Source: Paraburkholderia megapolitana (GTDB lineage: Bacteria; Pseudomonadota; Gammaproteobacteria; Burkholderiales; Burkholderiaceae). Taken from it: a DNA stretch of 64,000 nucleotides. The notes beneath the pieces were generated by a model. That model saw only the letters and a program-made list of their open reading frames with translations, made no database searches and was not told where the DNA came from. The stretch spans positions 372,001-436,000 of the forward strand of contig NZ_CP041745.1 in the NCBI RefSeq assembly GCF_007556815.1, given 5' to 3'. This document shows, in pieces, positions 17,503 through 26,187 of this stretch (positions within the stretch are counted from its first letter, which is position 1; the number at the start of each line of letters is the position of its first letter). Both the position numbers and the translations under genes were made by a program.

Positions 17503-19242
17503 CTACTCCGGAAACGCTCCAGGCATAGTGCCGAGGGGGTGCGCCTCGGTTTGCTGATTCTCCAGGTCCCCCGCAGCGGGGACTTGTCTGCGACGGAGGT
17601 TGGCCATCCGTTCGCCCAGATTATTCATTGCGCCGGTCACCATCGGTCTCACCTCGGTCACAAAAGCGCTGGTCTTTTCTATCGCCTGCTCGCCGCCCCT
17701 GACGACGGCGTTGCCCGCGCTCACGAGTTTCTTGCCCGTGTAATCGGCGCCTTCCACCACCTTCTTCGCGGCTATATCGGAGCCATCGCCCACTACTTCT
17801 GCGCTCTTCAGTACCGACGTCGATACACCTCTGCGTGCGAGATCGCTCACCGCGTTCAATCCGCCGCGAATGGCACCCACGGCCGATTCGGTGCCCTCCG
17901 CGAGCGTGGTCCACGACCCGAACACAAGCGCTGACGTTCCAAGGTGTACTGCTTGCTCGGCGAACTCGGCGACCCCTTCGCTCGCGCCCTGACTCCGCGC
18001 AAGCGCACCCGTGGCCGTGGTCGCCAGGCTGACGAAACCGAGGCCGAGTCCGAGCGCACCGACGTTAGTCGCGACACTGGTCGCCGTCGTGTACGTATGC
18101 GGTGCGGCGATGATCGCTGCGGGAATCCTGGTCAGAGCGTCCGCGACGCGGCCGGCACCGTTCGCGGCCTCGCCCTTCCACGTCGCGGCCTTGAGCGCGG
18201 TGTACTGTTCTCGCCAGTCGTCTCGCGCCAGCAGGTATTCCGGGCCGATGAGATGGTCCCTCTTTGCGACGTAGCGGTCGCCCGCACTGGTGGCCGCGCC
18301 GGCGGCCATCGAGCCGAGAGCGGCTATCCCCGACGTAACCGTTGCCGCGGCCCCGGGGAAGCCCGCAGCGGCGATCCCCGGAACGACGGCGAGTTCCACG
18401 GCGTTGCGTGCCGTGAATGACTGGATCGTGCCAGCTTTGCGGATCATCTTTCCCAGCATGCTGGGCGTTGCCGCGTCCAGCGCGTTCTGCATGACCGGGT
18501 CGAGCCTGTCCCGATCGGGCGCCAACCAGTCAATGCCACCCCGCGCTTCCATTGCGGGATTGAGCGCCTCTCCGCTGACATGGTCCATGGCGCCCGAAAA
18601 GAGACCCGCGGCGACACCACCCTTGAAAGAGTCGGGCGCGTTCTTGACGCCCGGCAGCACGTTGAGGCCCGACACGATCGTATTGCCGATCTCGGGTTTC
18701 GTATCGAGCAGGCGCGACGCCGTGCCGAACGCGGCTGAGCCTATGGCACCCTTTGCGACTGCGCTCGTCGTGCCAAACGAGTCTCCCTTCGAGAATGTCT
18801 TTTGGATCGTTGCGTCTGACTCGCCCATTTCCAGAAGTCCAGCCACGCGGTTCTCGATTAAAGCATTGAGATCCGCACGGTTCGATTCATCGCCGCCCGC
18901 TTCGCCGCCCTTATAGTGCGGCTCGAAATAGCGGGTGAGCTGGTCGCGAATGCCCTGTTCGCGGGCAGTGCGCTGCTCTTCGCTCTCCACGGCGGGCGCC
19001 GCGGTGGTCTCCGCGATGGTCTCCGCGGCAGGCGTTGTTGTCGCCGTGACAACTGCCGGCAAGGATGCGCGGCGGCGTCGATCGCCGGGCGGTAGCCTGT
19101 TCTCCATAGGTCGCGGCGCGCCCTCGATCAATGCGCGCTGTGTCTGCTGCTGGTTCTGCGTCGTTAGCGGAGCCGTTCCCGTCGATTCGTTTCCCCGATG
19201 CAGATTGAGATCGGGCAGGCTCGAGGATCGTTCTGTTCTCAT
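17503..19242 (-). CDS. Candidate type III secretion effector (orphan, cysteine-free, PIP-box promoter)
   Basis: I do not recognise a family for this 579-residue protein. Residues 1-90 are rich in Ser, Thr, Gln, Pro and Arg and look disordered, as type III signals are. The whole sequence contains no cysteine. Two Gly/Ala-rich hydrophobic stretches lie at about 280-320 and 385-412. The rest is helix-forming and Ala-rich, ending in a charged disordered tail. There is no Sec signal peptide. Upstream lie a perfect PIP/hrp_II box and a TANNNT -10 element (see 19274-19335). It sits alone between lipA and tauABC, pointing toward lipA. Effector identity is inference from promoter and composition; a translocator-like or contact-dependent toxin is a less likely alternative. 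Confidence 0.6.
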   Translation of the reverse strand: MRTERSSSLPDLNLHRGNESTGTAPLTTQNQQQTQRALIEGAPRPMENRLPPGDRRRRASLPAVVTATTTPAAETIAETTAAPAVESEEQRTAREQGIRDQLTRYFEPHYKGGEAGGDESNRADLNALIENRVAGLLEMGESDATIQKTFSKGDSFGTTSAVAKGAIGSAAFGTASRLLDTKPEIGNTIVSGLNVLPGVKNAPDSFKGGVAAGLFSGAMDHVSGEALNPAMEARGGIDWLAPDRDRLDPVMQNALDAATPSMLGKMIRKAGTIQSFTARNAVELAVVPGIAAAGFPGAAATVTSGIAALGSMAAGAATSAGDRYVAKRDHLIGPEYLLARDDWREQYTALKAATWKGEAANGAGRVADALTRIPAAIIAAPHTYTTATSVATNVGALGLGLGFVSLATTATGALARSQGASEGVAEFAEQAVHLGTSALVFGSWTTLAEGTESAVGAIRGGLNAVSDLARRGVSTSVLKSAEVVGDGSDIAAKKVVEGADYTGKKLVSAGNAVVRGGEQAIEKTSAFVTEVRPMVTGAMNNLGERMANLRRRQVPAAGDLENQQTEAHPLGTMPGAFPE

Positions 19243-19273
19243 AGTACGAGCGAGTGGCGTTTAGGGATGGATC

Positions 19274-19335
19274 ACGTTACTTCGCGTGGTGAGTGTATTT
19301 CGCGTGCAAACCGAAGTAATCGCGCGTCACGCGAA
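19274..19335 (-). promoter_or_regulatory. PIP box (hrp_II box) and -10 element for the candidate effector
   Basis: On the minus strand TTCGC-N15-TTCGG occupies 19335-19311, an exact match to the plant-inducible-promoter consensus TTCGB-N15-TTCGB used by HrpX/HrpB AraC-type activators. After 31 bases comes TAACGT (19279-19274), matching the YANNNT -10 that such promoters place 30-32 bases downstream. The predicted transcript begins about 25 bases before the ATG at 19242. No clear Shine-Dalgarno sequence precedes that ATG. Confidence 0.7.
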
Positions 19336-19363
19336 CCAGTGGGCTACGCGACGACTTCGCGTG
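19281..19363. repeat. Four copies of the octamer TTCGCGTG
   Basis: TTCGCGTG occurs on the plus strand at 19281-19288, 19299-19306 and 19356-19363, and inverted (CACGCGAA) at 19328-19335. The inverted copy overlaps the distal half of the PIP box. Four copies in 83 bases in a divergent promoter region suggest a regulator-binding cluster. Confidence 0.5.
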
Positions 19364-19600
19364 TTTCTACGATCACGCCGACATCCATGGCTCGTCGCGC
19401 TCTCGGGACATGCAACCCGCATCGCATCGTCTGCCGCATAGGGCCATTCATACGCCGCCGCCCTCGCGACCATCCACCCCAACGCGAAAAGCAATGCTCG
19501 AACGCCGTCATTAGCAATCGCGGATTAATTAGAACCGCGCGTCGGCAAACTCCCTATAGTCGGAAGCCTTTTAGACATCCTGATCCAACGGGGCTTCCAG

Positions 19601-20623
19601 ATGAACCGATTCCTTCGTCCGCTCGCGGCTGCACTGGCGTCTTTAGCGCTGTCGGCGTCGCTCGCCAACACCGCGCACGCCGACACGCGCGAGGTCGTCA
19701 TTGCCTATCAGGACATGGTCGTGCCGTGGCGCTATGCGCAGGCCACCGGCGCCGTCGAGAAAGCCACCGGCTACAAGGTCACCTACCGCAAGCTGGGCAG
19801 CGGCGCCGATGTGATCCGCGCGCTCGCGTCGGGCTCGGTACAACTCGGCGAAGCAGGTTCGAGCCCGATCGCGGCCGGCTTGTCGCAGGGCGTCGACATC
19901 TCGCTGTTCTGGATTCTCGACAACATCAACGATGCCGAGGCGCTCGTCGCGCGCGATGGTTCGGGGGTATCGAGCATCGCGGGGCTCAAGGGCAAGAAGA
20001 TCGGTGTGCCGTTCGTGTCCACTTCGCATTTCCATACGCTCGTCGCGCTGCAGAATGCCGGCGTCAATCCCTCGGACGTGAAGATCGTCAACCTGCGTCC
20101 GCCTGAAGTCGCGGCGGCATGGGCGCGCGGCGACATCGACGCGACCTACATCTGGGATCCGGTGCTCGCCAAGGTGAAGCAGAACGGCAAGGTGCTGATC
20201 ACGTCGGGGCAGGTCGCTCGCGAGACGGGCAAGGCAACCTTCGATGGCTTTGTCGTCGATCGGCGCTTCGCTCGCGATAACGCGGACTTCGTCGCGCGCT
20301 TCGTGAAGGTGCTCGCCTCGACCGATGCGGACTATCGTGCGCACAGTGCTGCGTGGAATGCCGCATCGCCGCAGGTAGTCGCGGTCGCGAAGGAGTCCGG
20401 CGCCAACGCGCAGGACGTGCCCGCGAGCCTCGCGCTCTACGCGTTTCCGACGCCGGCCGAGCAGGCATCGAACGTATGGCTCGGTGGCGGCGCGCAGTCG
20501 GGCGCGGCGAAATCGCTGGCGGCAACCGCGACTTTCCTGAAAGCGCAGGGCACGATTCAGAACGTGCTGCCCGACTATTCGGTGGGCGTCGATCCGCAGT
20601 TCGTGCAACATGCGACGCCTTGA
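19601..20623 (+). CDS. tauA: Taurine/sulfonate ABC transporter substrate-binding protein
   Basis: This 340-residue periplasmic protein has a signal peptide ending near residue 27 (AHA-D). It is a close match to the TauA/SsuA family (VVIAYQDMVVPWRYAQATGAVEK ... split here for brevity; ADVIRALASGSVQLGEAGSSP; PPEVAAAWARGDIDATYIWDP). It captures taurine or related sulfonates for import as a sulfur source. tauB follows after 12 bases and tauC overlaps tauB. No tauD (taurine dioxygenase) lies in the window after tauC, so the desulfonating enzyme is elsewhere or the substrate differs. Confidence 0.92.
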   Translation: MNRFLRPLAAALASLALSASLANTAHADTREVVIAYQDMVVPWRYAQATGAVEKATGYKVTYRKLGSGADVIRALASGSVQLGEAGSSPIAAGLSQGVDISLFWILDNINDAEALVARDGSGVSSIAGLKGKKIGVPFVSTSHFHTLVALQNAGVNPSDVKIVNLRPPEVAAAWARGDIDATYIWDPVLAKVKQNGKVLITSGQVARETGKATFDGFVVDRRFARDNADFVARFVKVLASTDADYRAHSAAWNAASPQVVAVAKESGANAQDVPASLALYAFPTPAEQASNVWLGGGAQSGAAKSLAATATFLKAQGTIQNVLPDYSVGVDPQFVQHATP

Positions 20624-20635
20624 GCCGGGCATGAC

Positions 20636-21433
20636 ATGAGCGGACTCGAAATCCGGCATCTATCGGTGGCTTATCCCGGTGCGCGCGGCACACCGCCGAC
20701 CGTCGCGCTCCAGGACGTCGACCTGCATATCGAACCCGGCGAATTCGTCGTGGCGCTCGGCGCGTCGGGCTGCGGCAAGACGACGTTGCTCAACTGCATC
20801 GCCGGTTTCATTGCGCCCGGTGAAGGCGAGATTCTGCTGAACGGCGAACCGGTCGAAGGACCTGGCGCCGATCGCGGTGTCGTGTTCCAGAAGTACGCGT
20901 TGATGCCGTGGCTCGACGTGCTCGATAACGTCGCGCTCGGGCTGCGCTTTCAGCGGGTGCCGAAGGCCGAGCGCGAGCGTATTGCGCGTCGGGTACTCGC
21001 ACTTGTCGGGCTCGAGCGGTATGCGCATTCGCGTGTGTATGCGCTCTCGGGTGGCATGCAGCAGCGGGTGGGTATTGCGCGTGCGCTTGCGAGCGATCCG
21101 CAGGTGCTGTTGATGGACGAACCGATGGGCGCGCTTGACGCAATGACACGCGAGTCGATGCAGGAGCTCGTACTCGACGTGTGGGATCGAACCGGCAAGA
21201 CGGTGTTTTTCATCACACACAGTGTCGAAGAAGCGCTGTTTCTCGCGACGCGTCTCGTCGTGATGACGCCCGGCCCGGGTCGCATTGCGCAGACGTGGAC
21301 ATTGCCGTTCGCGCGGCGCTTCGTCGAAACGCGCGATGCGCGCGCGGTGAAGTCCGCGCCGGATTTCATCGAATGGCGTGAACGACTGGTTCGCCATTTA
21401 CACAAACGTGCGCCGCAGGAGAGTGTGTCATGA
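20636..21433 (+). CDS. tauB: Taurine ABC transporter ATP-binding protein
   Basis: The 265-residue ABC ATPase has a Walker A motif GASGCGKTT at 42-50. The Q-loop follows in [15 protein letters not shown], the signature is [11 protein letters not shown] and Walker B is [12 protein letters not shown], with the H-loop [16 protein letters not shown]. The PWLDV and [10 protein letters not shown] elements are typical of the TauB/SsuB nitrate-sulfonate-bicarbonate subfamily. It energises taurine uptake with TauA and TauC. The stop overlaps the tauC start by 4 bases (ATGA at 21430). Confidence 0.93.
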   Translation: MSGLEIRHLSVAYPGARGTPPTVALQDVDLHIEPGEFVVALGASGCGKTTLLNCIAGFIAPGEGEILLNGEPVEGPGADRGVVFQKYALMPWLDVLDNVALGLRFQRVPKAERERIARRVLALVGLERYAHSRVYALSGGMQQRVGIARALASDPQVLLMDEPMGALDAMTRESMQELVLDVWDRTGKTVFFITHSVEEALFLATRLVVMTPGPGRIAQTWTLPFARRFVETRDARAVKSAPDFIEWRERLVRHLHKRAPQESVS

Positions 21434-22341
21434 CGGCATCGCGCGATTCACTCAACCAGCCCGCGCTGGAACCCGCTGTCTACGTCAACACGTCGCATGC
21501 ATCGCGACATACTCGCACTGCTACGCCCACCACACGTGCAAGGCGTTCCGCACGCGCATGGCGCATGCCCGGCGAAGGACCGACTGCCGCGTTGAGCGCG
21601 GCCTCGGTGGCGACGCTGGCCGCGCTGTGGTGGCTCGCCACGCATCTGCACTGGTTGCCGCCGCTGTTTTTGCCTACACCCGAAGCAGTATGGGCCGCGT
21701 TTATCGATGCGTGGCACGGCCGCATTCAAGGCGGTCTGCCGTTATCGGAGCATCTGGCGTGGAGCGCGCTGCGCGTGTTCGGCGCGTTCGCGCTGGCCGC
21801 GGCAACCGCGGTACCGGTCGGCATCCTGATGGGCGTGAGCCGGATCGCGCGCGGGCTGCTCGATCCGCCGCTTGAGTTCTACCGGCCGCTGCCGCCGCTC
21901 GCCTACCTGCCGCTCGTCGTCATCTGGTTCGGTATCGACGAGACCGCGAAGATCGTCGTCATCTATCTGGCCTGCTTTGCGCCGATCGCGATGGCCGCAC
22001 GCGCGGGAGCGCGCAGCGCAACCGTCGAGCAGATTCATGCCGCGTATTCGCTCGGCGGCCGCTTTGCGCAGGTCGTGCGCCACGTCGTATTGCCGGCGGC
22101 GCTGCCCGAGATCTTGACCGGGCTGCGTATCGCAATCGGCTTCGGCTGGACGACGCTTGTCGCCGCGGAAATGGTCGCGGCGACCGCGGGGCTTGGACAG
22201 ATGGTGCTCAACGCATCGAGCTTTCTGCGCACCGATGTCGTCGTGATGGGGATTGTGCTAATCGGTCTGATCGCGTGGATCTTCGATCTCGGGATGCGTG
22301 CGCTTGAACGTCGGCTCGTGCCGTGGAAAGGGCGTGCGTAA
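21430..22341 (+). CDS. tauC: Taurine ABC transporter permease
   Basis: This 303-residue inner-membrane protein has about six hydrophobic helices. The binding-protein-dependent transport motif (EAA loop) lies near residue 195-225 ([20 protein letters not shown], then [20 protein letters not shown]). The first ~50 residues are polar and longer than in E. coli Tau[21 protein letters not shown] is the TauC/SsuC family hallmark. It is translationally coupled to tauB and ends the operon, converging with a HAD phosphatase gene. Confidence 0.92.
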   Translation: MTASRDSLNQPALEPAVYVNTSHASRHTRTATPTTRARRSARAWRMPGEGPTAALSAASVATLAALWWLATHLHWLPPLFLPTPEAVWAAFIDAWHGRIQGGLPLSEHLAWSALRVFGAFALAAATAVPVGILMGVSRIARGLLDPPLEFYRPLPPLAYLPLVVIWFGIDETAKIVVIYLACFAPIAMAARAGARSATVEQIHAAYSLGGRFAQVVRHVVLPAALPEILTGLRIAIGFGWTTLVAAEMVAATAGLGQMVLNASSFLRTDVVVMGIVLIGLIAWIFDLGMRALERRLVPWKGRA

Positions 22342-22399
22342 CATCGCGCAACTGCGACATCACGCAACTACAACGTCACGCACTCGCTCACGCGCCGGA

Positions 22400-23089
22400 T
22401 CAGGCAGCACCGAATAGCTCAAGCACCGGCCAGCCGCGTTCTTTCGCCACAACACGCAGCCGGTCGTCCGGATTCGTCGCGACCGGATCGGTAACGCGTT
22501 CGAGCAGCGGCACATCGTTGATCGAGTCGCTATAGAAGTAGCTCTTCGGAAAGTCCTTCAGCGTGTGCCCGAGCGATGCGAGCCATTCGTTCGTGCGCAC
22601 GATCTTGCCTTCGCGAAAACTCGGTATACCGGTCGCGGCACCCGTATAGCGCGCGGCCGGGTCGTTGCCCTCGGTGCCGATCTCAATGCCGAGCAGGTGT
22701 TCGATGCCGAGCGCCTTGGCGATCGGCGCCGTGACGAACACGTTGGTCGCGGTCACGATGCAGCACAGGTCGCCTGCATCGAGATGCCGGCGCAGCAACG
22801 CAAGCGCGGCAGGACGGATGGCCGGGACGATCACCTGTTCCATGAACTGTGCATGCCACGCATCGAGCTGCGCGCGCGAATGACGCGCTAGCGGCGCAAG
22901 CGTGTAGTTCAGGTAGTCGTTCATATCGAGCGTACCGGCCACGTATTGCTGGTAGTACGCGTCGATTTCATCGGCGTGCTGCTGCGCCCCGTCGATCCCC
23001 AACCCTGCGATGAAATGCGCCCACGACTGGTCGCTGTCGAGCGGCAGCAGCGTGTGGTCCAGATCGAACAGCGCAAGATTGCGGCTCAT
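22400..23089 (-). CDS. HAD-IB family phosphatase (SerB-like)
   Basis: The 229-residue enzyme begins with the HAD motif I FDLDHTLLP (Asp8 nucleophile, Asp10 acid). Motif II is the Thr in IVTATN, and motif IV is YFYSDSINDVPLLE near the C-terminus. The helical cap between motifs I and II fits subclass IB, as in phosphoserine phosphatase and CicA-like proteins. The substrate is not identifiable; related Burkholderia genes are annotated only as HAD hydrolases. Located convergent to tauC and divergent from the Na/Pi symporter gene. Confidence 0.87.
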   Translation of the reverse strand: MSRNLALFDLDHTLLPLDSDQSWAHFIAGLGIDGAQQHADEIDAYYQQYVAGTLDMNDYLNYTLAPLARHSRAQLDAWHAQFMEQVIVPAIRPAALALLRRHLDAGDLCCIVTATNVFVTAPIAKALGIEHLLGIEIGTEGNDPAARYTGAATGIPSFREGKIVRTNEWLASLGHTLKDFPKSYFYSDSINDVPLLERVTDPVATNPDDRLRVVAKERGWPVLELFGAA

Positions 23090-23225
23090 TACTTCTCTCC
23101 CCAGCAGTGGTCAGTCGGCGCGGCATCGCGCCGCGTTACCGACGATATAGCGTGCCCGTCGCACGCCGTGGCGATCCTATATTTAAATGCACAAAATTAC
23201 AATATGGCAAAAATGTGCAACACTA

Positions 23226-23235
23226 CTGTCATAAA
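23226..23235 (+). promoter_or_regulatory. Possible Pho-box half-site before the Na/Pi symporter gene
   Basis: CTGTCATAAA matches one half of the Pho-box consensus (CTGTCAT plus AT-rich spacer). The adjacent half is poorly matched. It lies 68 bases before the symporter start, in an AT-rich region (23178-23215) that also holds TATATT and TACAAT. Phosphate control would suit the gene, but the site is weak. Confidence 0.3.
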
Positions 23236-23302
23236 CGCCGGGTCGCTTCAAGCCGGCCGCCGGAGACCGTTGTGGCCGAAGGTATCGAAAGCGTAGTCAG
23301 CC

Positions 23303-24970
23303 ATGTTGATTCTTCTTAATCTGCTGTCCGGGGTTGCCCTGCTCGTGTGGGGCTCGCATATCGTACGCACCGGCATCCTTCGCGTACTCGGCGCCGATCT
23401 GCGCCGCGTGCTCGGGCGTAGTACCGATGGTCGTCTGAAGGCGTTTCTCGCCGGGATCGGTGTGACGAGTCTCGTGCAGAGCAGCAATGCGACCGCGGTG
23501 ATCGTGATGTCGTTTGCGGCCCAGGGGTTGTTGCCGCTCGCATCCGGCCTCGCGATCATGCTCGGCGCGGACGTCGGTACGGCACTGATGGCGCGTGTGC
23601 TGACGCTCGATCTGTCCTGGCTGTCGCCGATCCTCGTGCTGTTTGGCGTGCCGGTGTTCCTGTCGCGCAAGCAGACGCGTCTCGGCCAGGTGGGCCGGAC
23701 CGCGATCGGCCTTGGCCTGATCCTGCTCGCACTGCATCTGATCGTCGAAGCCGCCCAACCGATGATGAGCGGCGCCGGCGTACGCGTGATGTTCGGCGCG
23801 CTGACCGGCGACACGATGCTCGATGCGCTGGTCGGCGCGGCATTCGCGATGATCTCGTACTCGAGCCTCGCCGCGGTGCTGCTGACGGCGACGCTTGCAT
23901 CCTCAGGCGTGATCTCGCTGAAGGTCGCGCTGTGCCTCGTGATCGGCGCGAATCTGGGTAGCGGCATGCTGGCGCTGTTCGGTACGCTGGCGCAGAACGC
24001 CGCGGCGCGACGCCTTGCGCTCGGCAGCCTCGCGTTCAAGTTCGCCGGCGCACTACTGATCCTGCCGTTCGCGCCGTTGCTCGCGCGCGGGCTGCCGGTG
24101 CTGATCGCCAATCCGCGCGAAGCGACCGTTGGCTTTCACCTGATCTACAACACGCTGCGCTGCTGCGCGTGCCTGCTGCTGATCGATCCGGTCGGGCGCA
24201 TCTGCGAGCGCCTGCTGCCCGATCGTGCCGTGCCGAACGGCGAGATCCGTCCGCTGCATCTCGACGCGGCCGCGCTGTCTACGCCGAGCCTCGCGCTCGC
24301 AAACGCTGCCCGTGAAGTGCTGCGTGTCGGCGACATCGTTCGCGCGATGCTCGATAACGTCGCCGAGCTGCTGCACCACAACGACCTGCAGAAAGCGCGC
24401 GAAACGATCCGCATGGACGACGACATCGATCATCTCTATGCAGCTGTGAAGACCTACCTCGCGCAAATTTCCCGCGAACAGCTCGACGAGCCCGATAGCC
24501 GTCGCTGGACCGACATCATCGCGCTGACGATCAACCTCGAACACGCGGGCGACATCATCGAGCGCATCGTCAGCGATATCGAAGAGAAAAAGATCTCGCA
24601 TCGTCTGTCGTTTTCGGAGGAAGGGCTCGGCGAACTCGAGGACCTGCATACGCGGCTCGTCAGCAATCTGCAGCTTGGGCTATCGGTGTTTTTGAACAAC
24701 GACCTGCGCTGTGCGGAGCGTTTGCTGGCGGAGAAGGAACGTTTCCGCGATCTCGAACGCGCCTATTCGTATGCGCACGTCGACCGGCTAGCTGGGCAGA
24801 CGCTGCGCAGCATCGAAACCAGTGCGCTGCATCTGGACCTGATCAGCGACATGAAGCGGCTCAACTCGCTGTTCTGTTCGACGGCCTACCCGGTGCTCGA
24901 CGCAGCAGGCGCCCTGCGCGAAACGCGGTTGCGCAAGCGCGCGCTCGACACGATGCACGTGAAGGAATGA
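23303..24970 (+). CDS. Na/Pi-cotransporter II-related protein with C-terminal PhoU-like domain
   Basis: The 555-residue membrane protein carries two inverted Na/Pi-symporter repeats. The QSSNATAVIVMSF signature is near residue 53 and the partner segment YSSLAAVLLTATLASSG near residue 193. Eight or so hydrophobic helices span residues 1-300. The C-terminal ~230 residues are helical and PhoU-like (NLEHAGDIIERIV). It probably imports phosphate with sodium in the inner membrane, and the PhoU-like tail may sense or gate. It ends 18 bases before the convergent DeoR-type gene. Confidence 0.9.
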   Translation: MLILLNLLSGVALLVWGSHIVRTGILRVLGADLRRVLGRSTDGRLKAFLAGIGVTSLVQSSNATAVIVMSFAAQGLLPLASGLAIMLGADVGTALMARVLTLDLSWLSPILVLFGVPVFLSRKQTRLGQVGRTAIGLGLILLALHLIVEAAQPMMSGAGVRVMFGALTGDTMLDALVGAAFAMISYSSLAAVLLTATLASSGVISLKVALCLVIGANLGSGMLALFGTLAQNAAARRLALGSLAFKFAGALLILPFAPLLARGLPVLIANPREATVGFHLIYNTLRCCACLLLIDPVGRICERLLPDRAVPNGEIRPLHLDAAALSTPSLALANAAREVLRVGDIVRAMLDNVAELLHHNDLQKARETIRMDDDIDHLYAAVKTYLAQISREQLDEPDSRRWTDIIALTINLEHAGDIIERIVSDIEEKKISHRLSFSEEGLGELEDLHTRLVSNLQLGLSVFLNNDLRCAERLLAEKERFRDLERAYSYAHVDRLAGQTLRSIETSALHLDLISDMKRLNSLFCSTAYPVLDAAGALRETRLRKRALDTMHVKE

Positions 24971-24988
24971 GCTACCTGTACGTCGCGC

Positions 24989-25759
24989 TCAGGCGATGAT
25001 CACCTTGCGCACTTTCTTCTTCAGCGGTGCGAAGTCGGGCACGTCAGTCGCCTTGCTGTTGGTAATCAGCACGTCGATACGTTCGGCGGGGCAATACGAC
25101 ACGCGGCTACGCTGGCCGATCTTGCTGTAGTCCGCGAGGATCACGATCTTGTCCGCGCAGTCCACCATCGCACGCGCGACTTCCGATTCGGCGTGATCGA
25201 AGTTCGTCGCACCACTGCGCACGTCGACGCCGGTTGGCGACAGCAGCGCGACGTCGGCGCGATAGCGTCGGATGTCGAGTATCGTCGTCGCGCCCGTGGT
25301 GGCGAACGCGCGTTCGCTGATCGAGCCGCCCAGCAGGATGACTTCGTTCGACATTTCCGCCGGTTCGGCAGAGCCGCGCAGCTTCAGCGCGACATCGATC
25401 GAGTTGGTGACGATGGTCAGATTGGCGAGCTTCGCCAGTTCTTCGGCGAGTAGCGCAGTGGTGGTGCCCGCATCGATGAAGAGCGTCTGGCCGCTTGCGA
25501 TCACTCCGGTTGCCGCTTTTGCGATCGCGTTCTTGGACTTGACGTGGGTATGCGCGCGCTCCGCGATCGGCGCTTCGTCACCGGGTCGTACCGCGCCGCC
25601 ATGTACGCGCCGCAGCTCGCCCAACGCTTCGAGGTCGAGCAGATCGCGCCGCACGGTTTCGCGCGAAACATCGAGGTCCGCCATGATGCGTTCGGTGGAT
25701 ACCCGTTGCAGCGTCGACAGCAGGGCGCGGATTCGTTGATGACGGTCTTTCTGCCACAT
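24989..25759 (-). CDS. DeoR/GlpR-family transcriptional repressor
   Basis: This 256-residue regulator has the DeoR N-terminal winged helix (RVSTERIMADLDVSRETVRRDL, residues ~19-40; quoted in part). A sugar-phosphate-binding domain follows, with the DAGTT motif (LFIDAGTTTALLAEEL) near residue 95. The DeoR hallmark RRVHGGA is at 51-57. It is divergent from ugpQ and the ABC importer. Two GlpR-like operators lie in between (25941-25998), so it most likely represses that cluster and responds to glycerol-3-phosphate or a related sugar phosphate. That assignment is inference. Confidence 0.88.
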   Translation of the reverse strand: MWQKDRHQRIRALLSTLQRVSTERIMADLDVSRETVRRDLLDLEALGELRRVHGGAVRPGDEAPIAERAHTHVKSKNAIAKAATGVIASGQTLFIDAGTTTALLAEELAKLANLTIVTNSIDVALKLRGSAEPAEMSNEVILLGGSISERAFATTGATTILDIRRYRADVALLSPTGVDVRSGATNFDHAESEVARAMVDCADKIVILADYSKIGQRSRVSYCPAERIDVLITNSKATDVPDFAPLKKKVRKVIIA

Positions 25760-26187
25760 GCCTTGGATCCCGGCGCAAAGTTAGGAAGATTAAGCGTGCT
25801 GCGCATACCTATCACTGCCATTCGGGTATGTCAGACAGATGTCGAGCGTACTATTTTATCCGCCGCGTGTTGTATTTTTTTGGCAGCTTGCATAGTTGTG
25901 TATTTGAATTTAGCCTTCGCAGATTGGCGATTCGGTGCGCATTTCGAAAATCGGATGTTCGGAAAGGAAGGGATGTGTCTGCTTTCGAACAATCGATGTC
26001 GCTTTCGGTAAACTGCGTGTCGTTTTAGCTGGACATACTGCGATGGCGATCGGCGGGGCCACCGGTTGTACCGGTGCGCACGAACGCTTTAGGTGCACTG
26101 CAGCGCGGCGCCTGGCCGGCGGCTGCAGGAGGCTGGCAGCGGCGGGGCCGACGGGTCGATCAAGCTCATTGAAAAGGGTGACGGGAC
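25760..26187. other. Divergent regulatory region between the GlpR-type gene and ugpQ
   Basis: This 428-base gene-free region has an AT-rich middle part (25830-25960). It holds the two direct operator-like repeats described at 25941-25998 and a third partial copy (GCTTTCGGTAAACTG from 26001). No clear -10/-35 pair was found. Confidence 0.5.
25941..25998 (+). promoter_or_regulatory. Two GlpR/DeoR-like operator repeats
   Basis: ATTTCGAAAATCGGATG (25941-25957) and CTTTCGAACAATCGATG (25982-25998) are near-identical direct repeats 41 bases apart, about four helical turns. Both resemble the GlpR operator pattern TTCG-N4/5-CGA. They lie between a divergent DeoR/GlpR repressor and ugpQ. Confidence 0.5.

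Larger units (their letters stand above)
19243..19600. other. Divergent promoter region between the candidate effector and tauABC
   Basis: This 358-base gene-free stretch is less G/C-rich than its flanks. It contains the PIP box and octamer cluster described separately. TATAGT at 19555-19560 is a plausible -10 box for tauA, about 40 bases before its ATG; I see no convincing -35, as expected for an activator-dependent (CysB-type) promoter. Nothing else is recognised. Confidence 0.5.

Noticed and set aside
19281..19303. Plus-strand TTCGC repeats as a second PIP box toward tauA
   Set aside because: The spacing between the two TTCGC copies is 13, not 15, and no -10 element follows at 30-32 bases.
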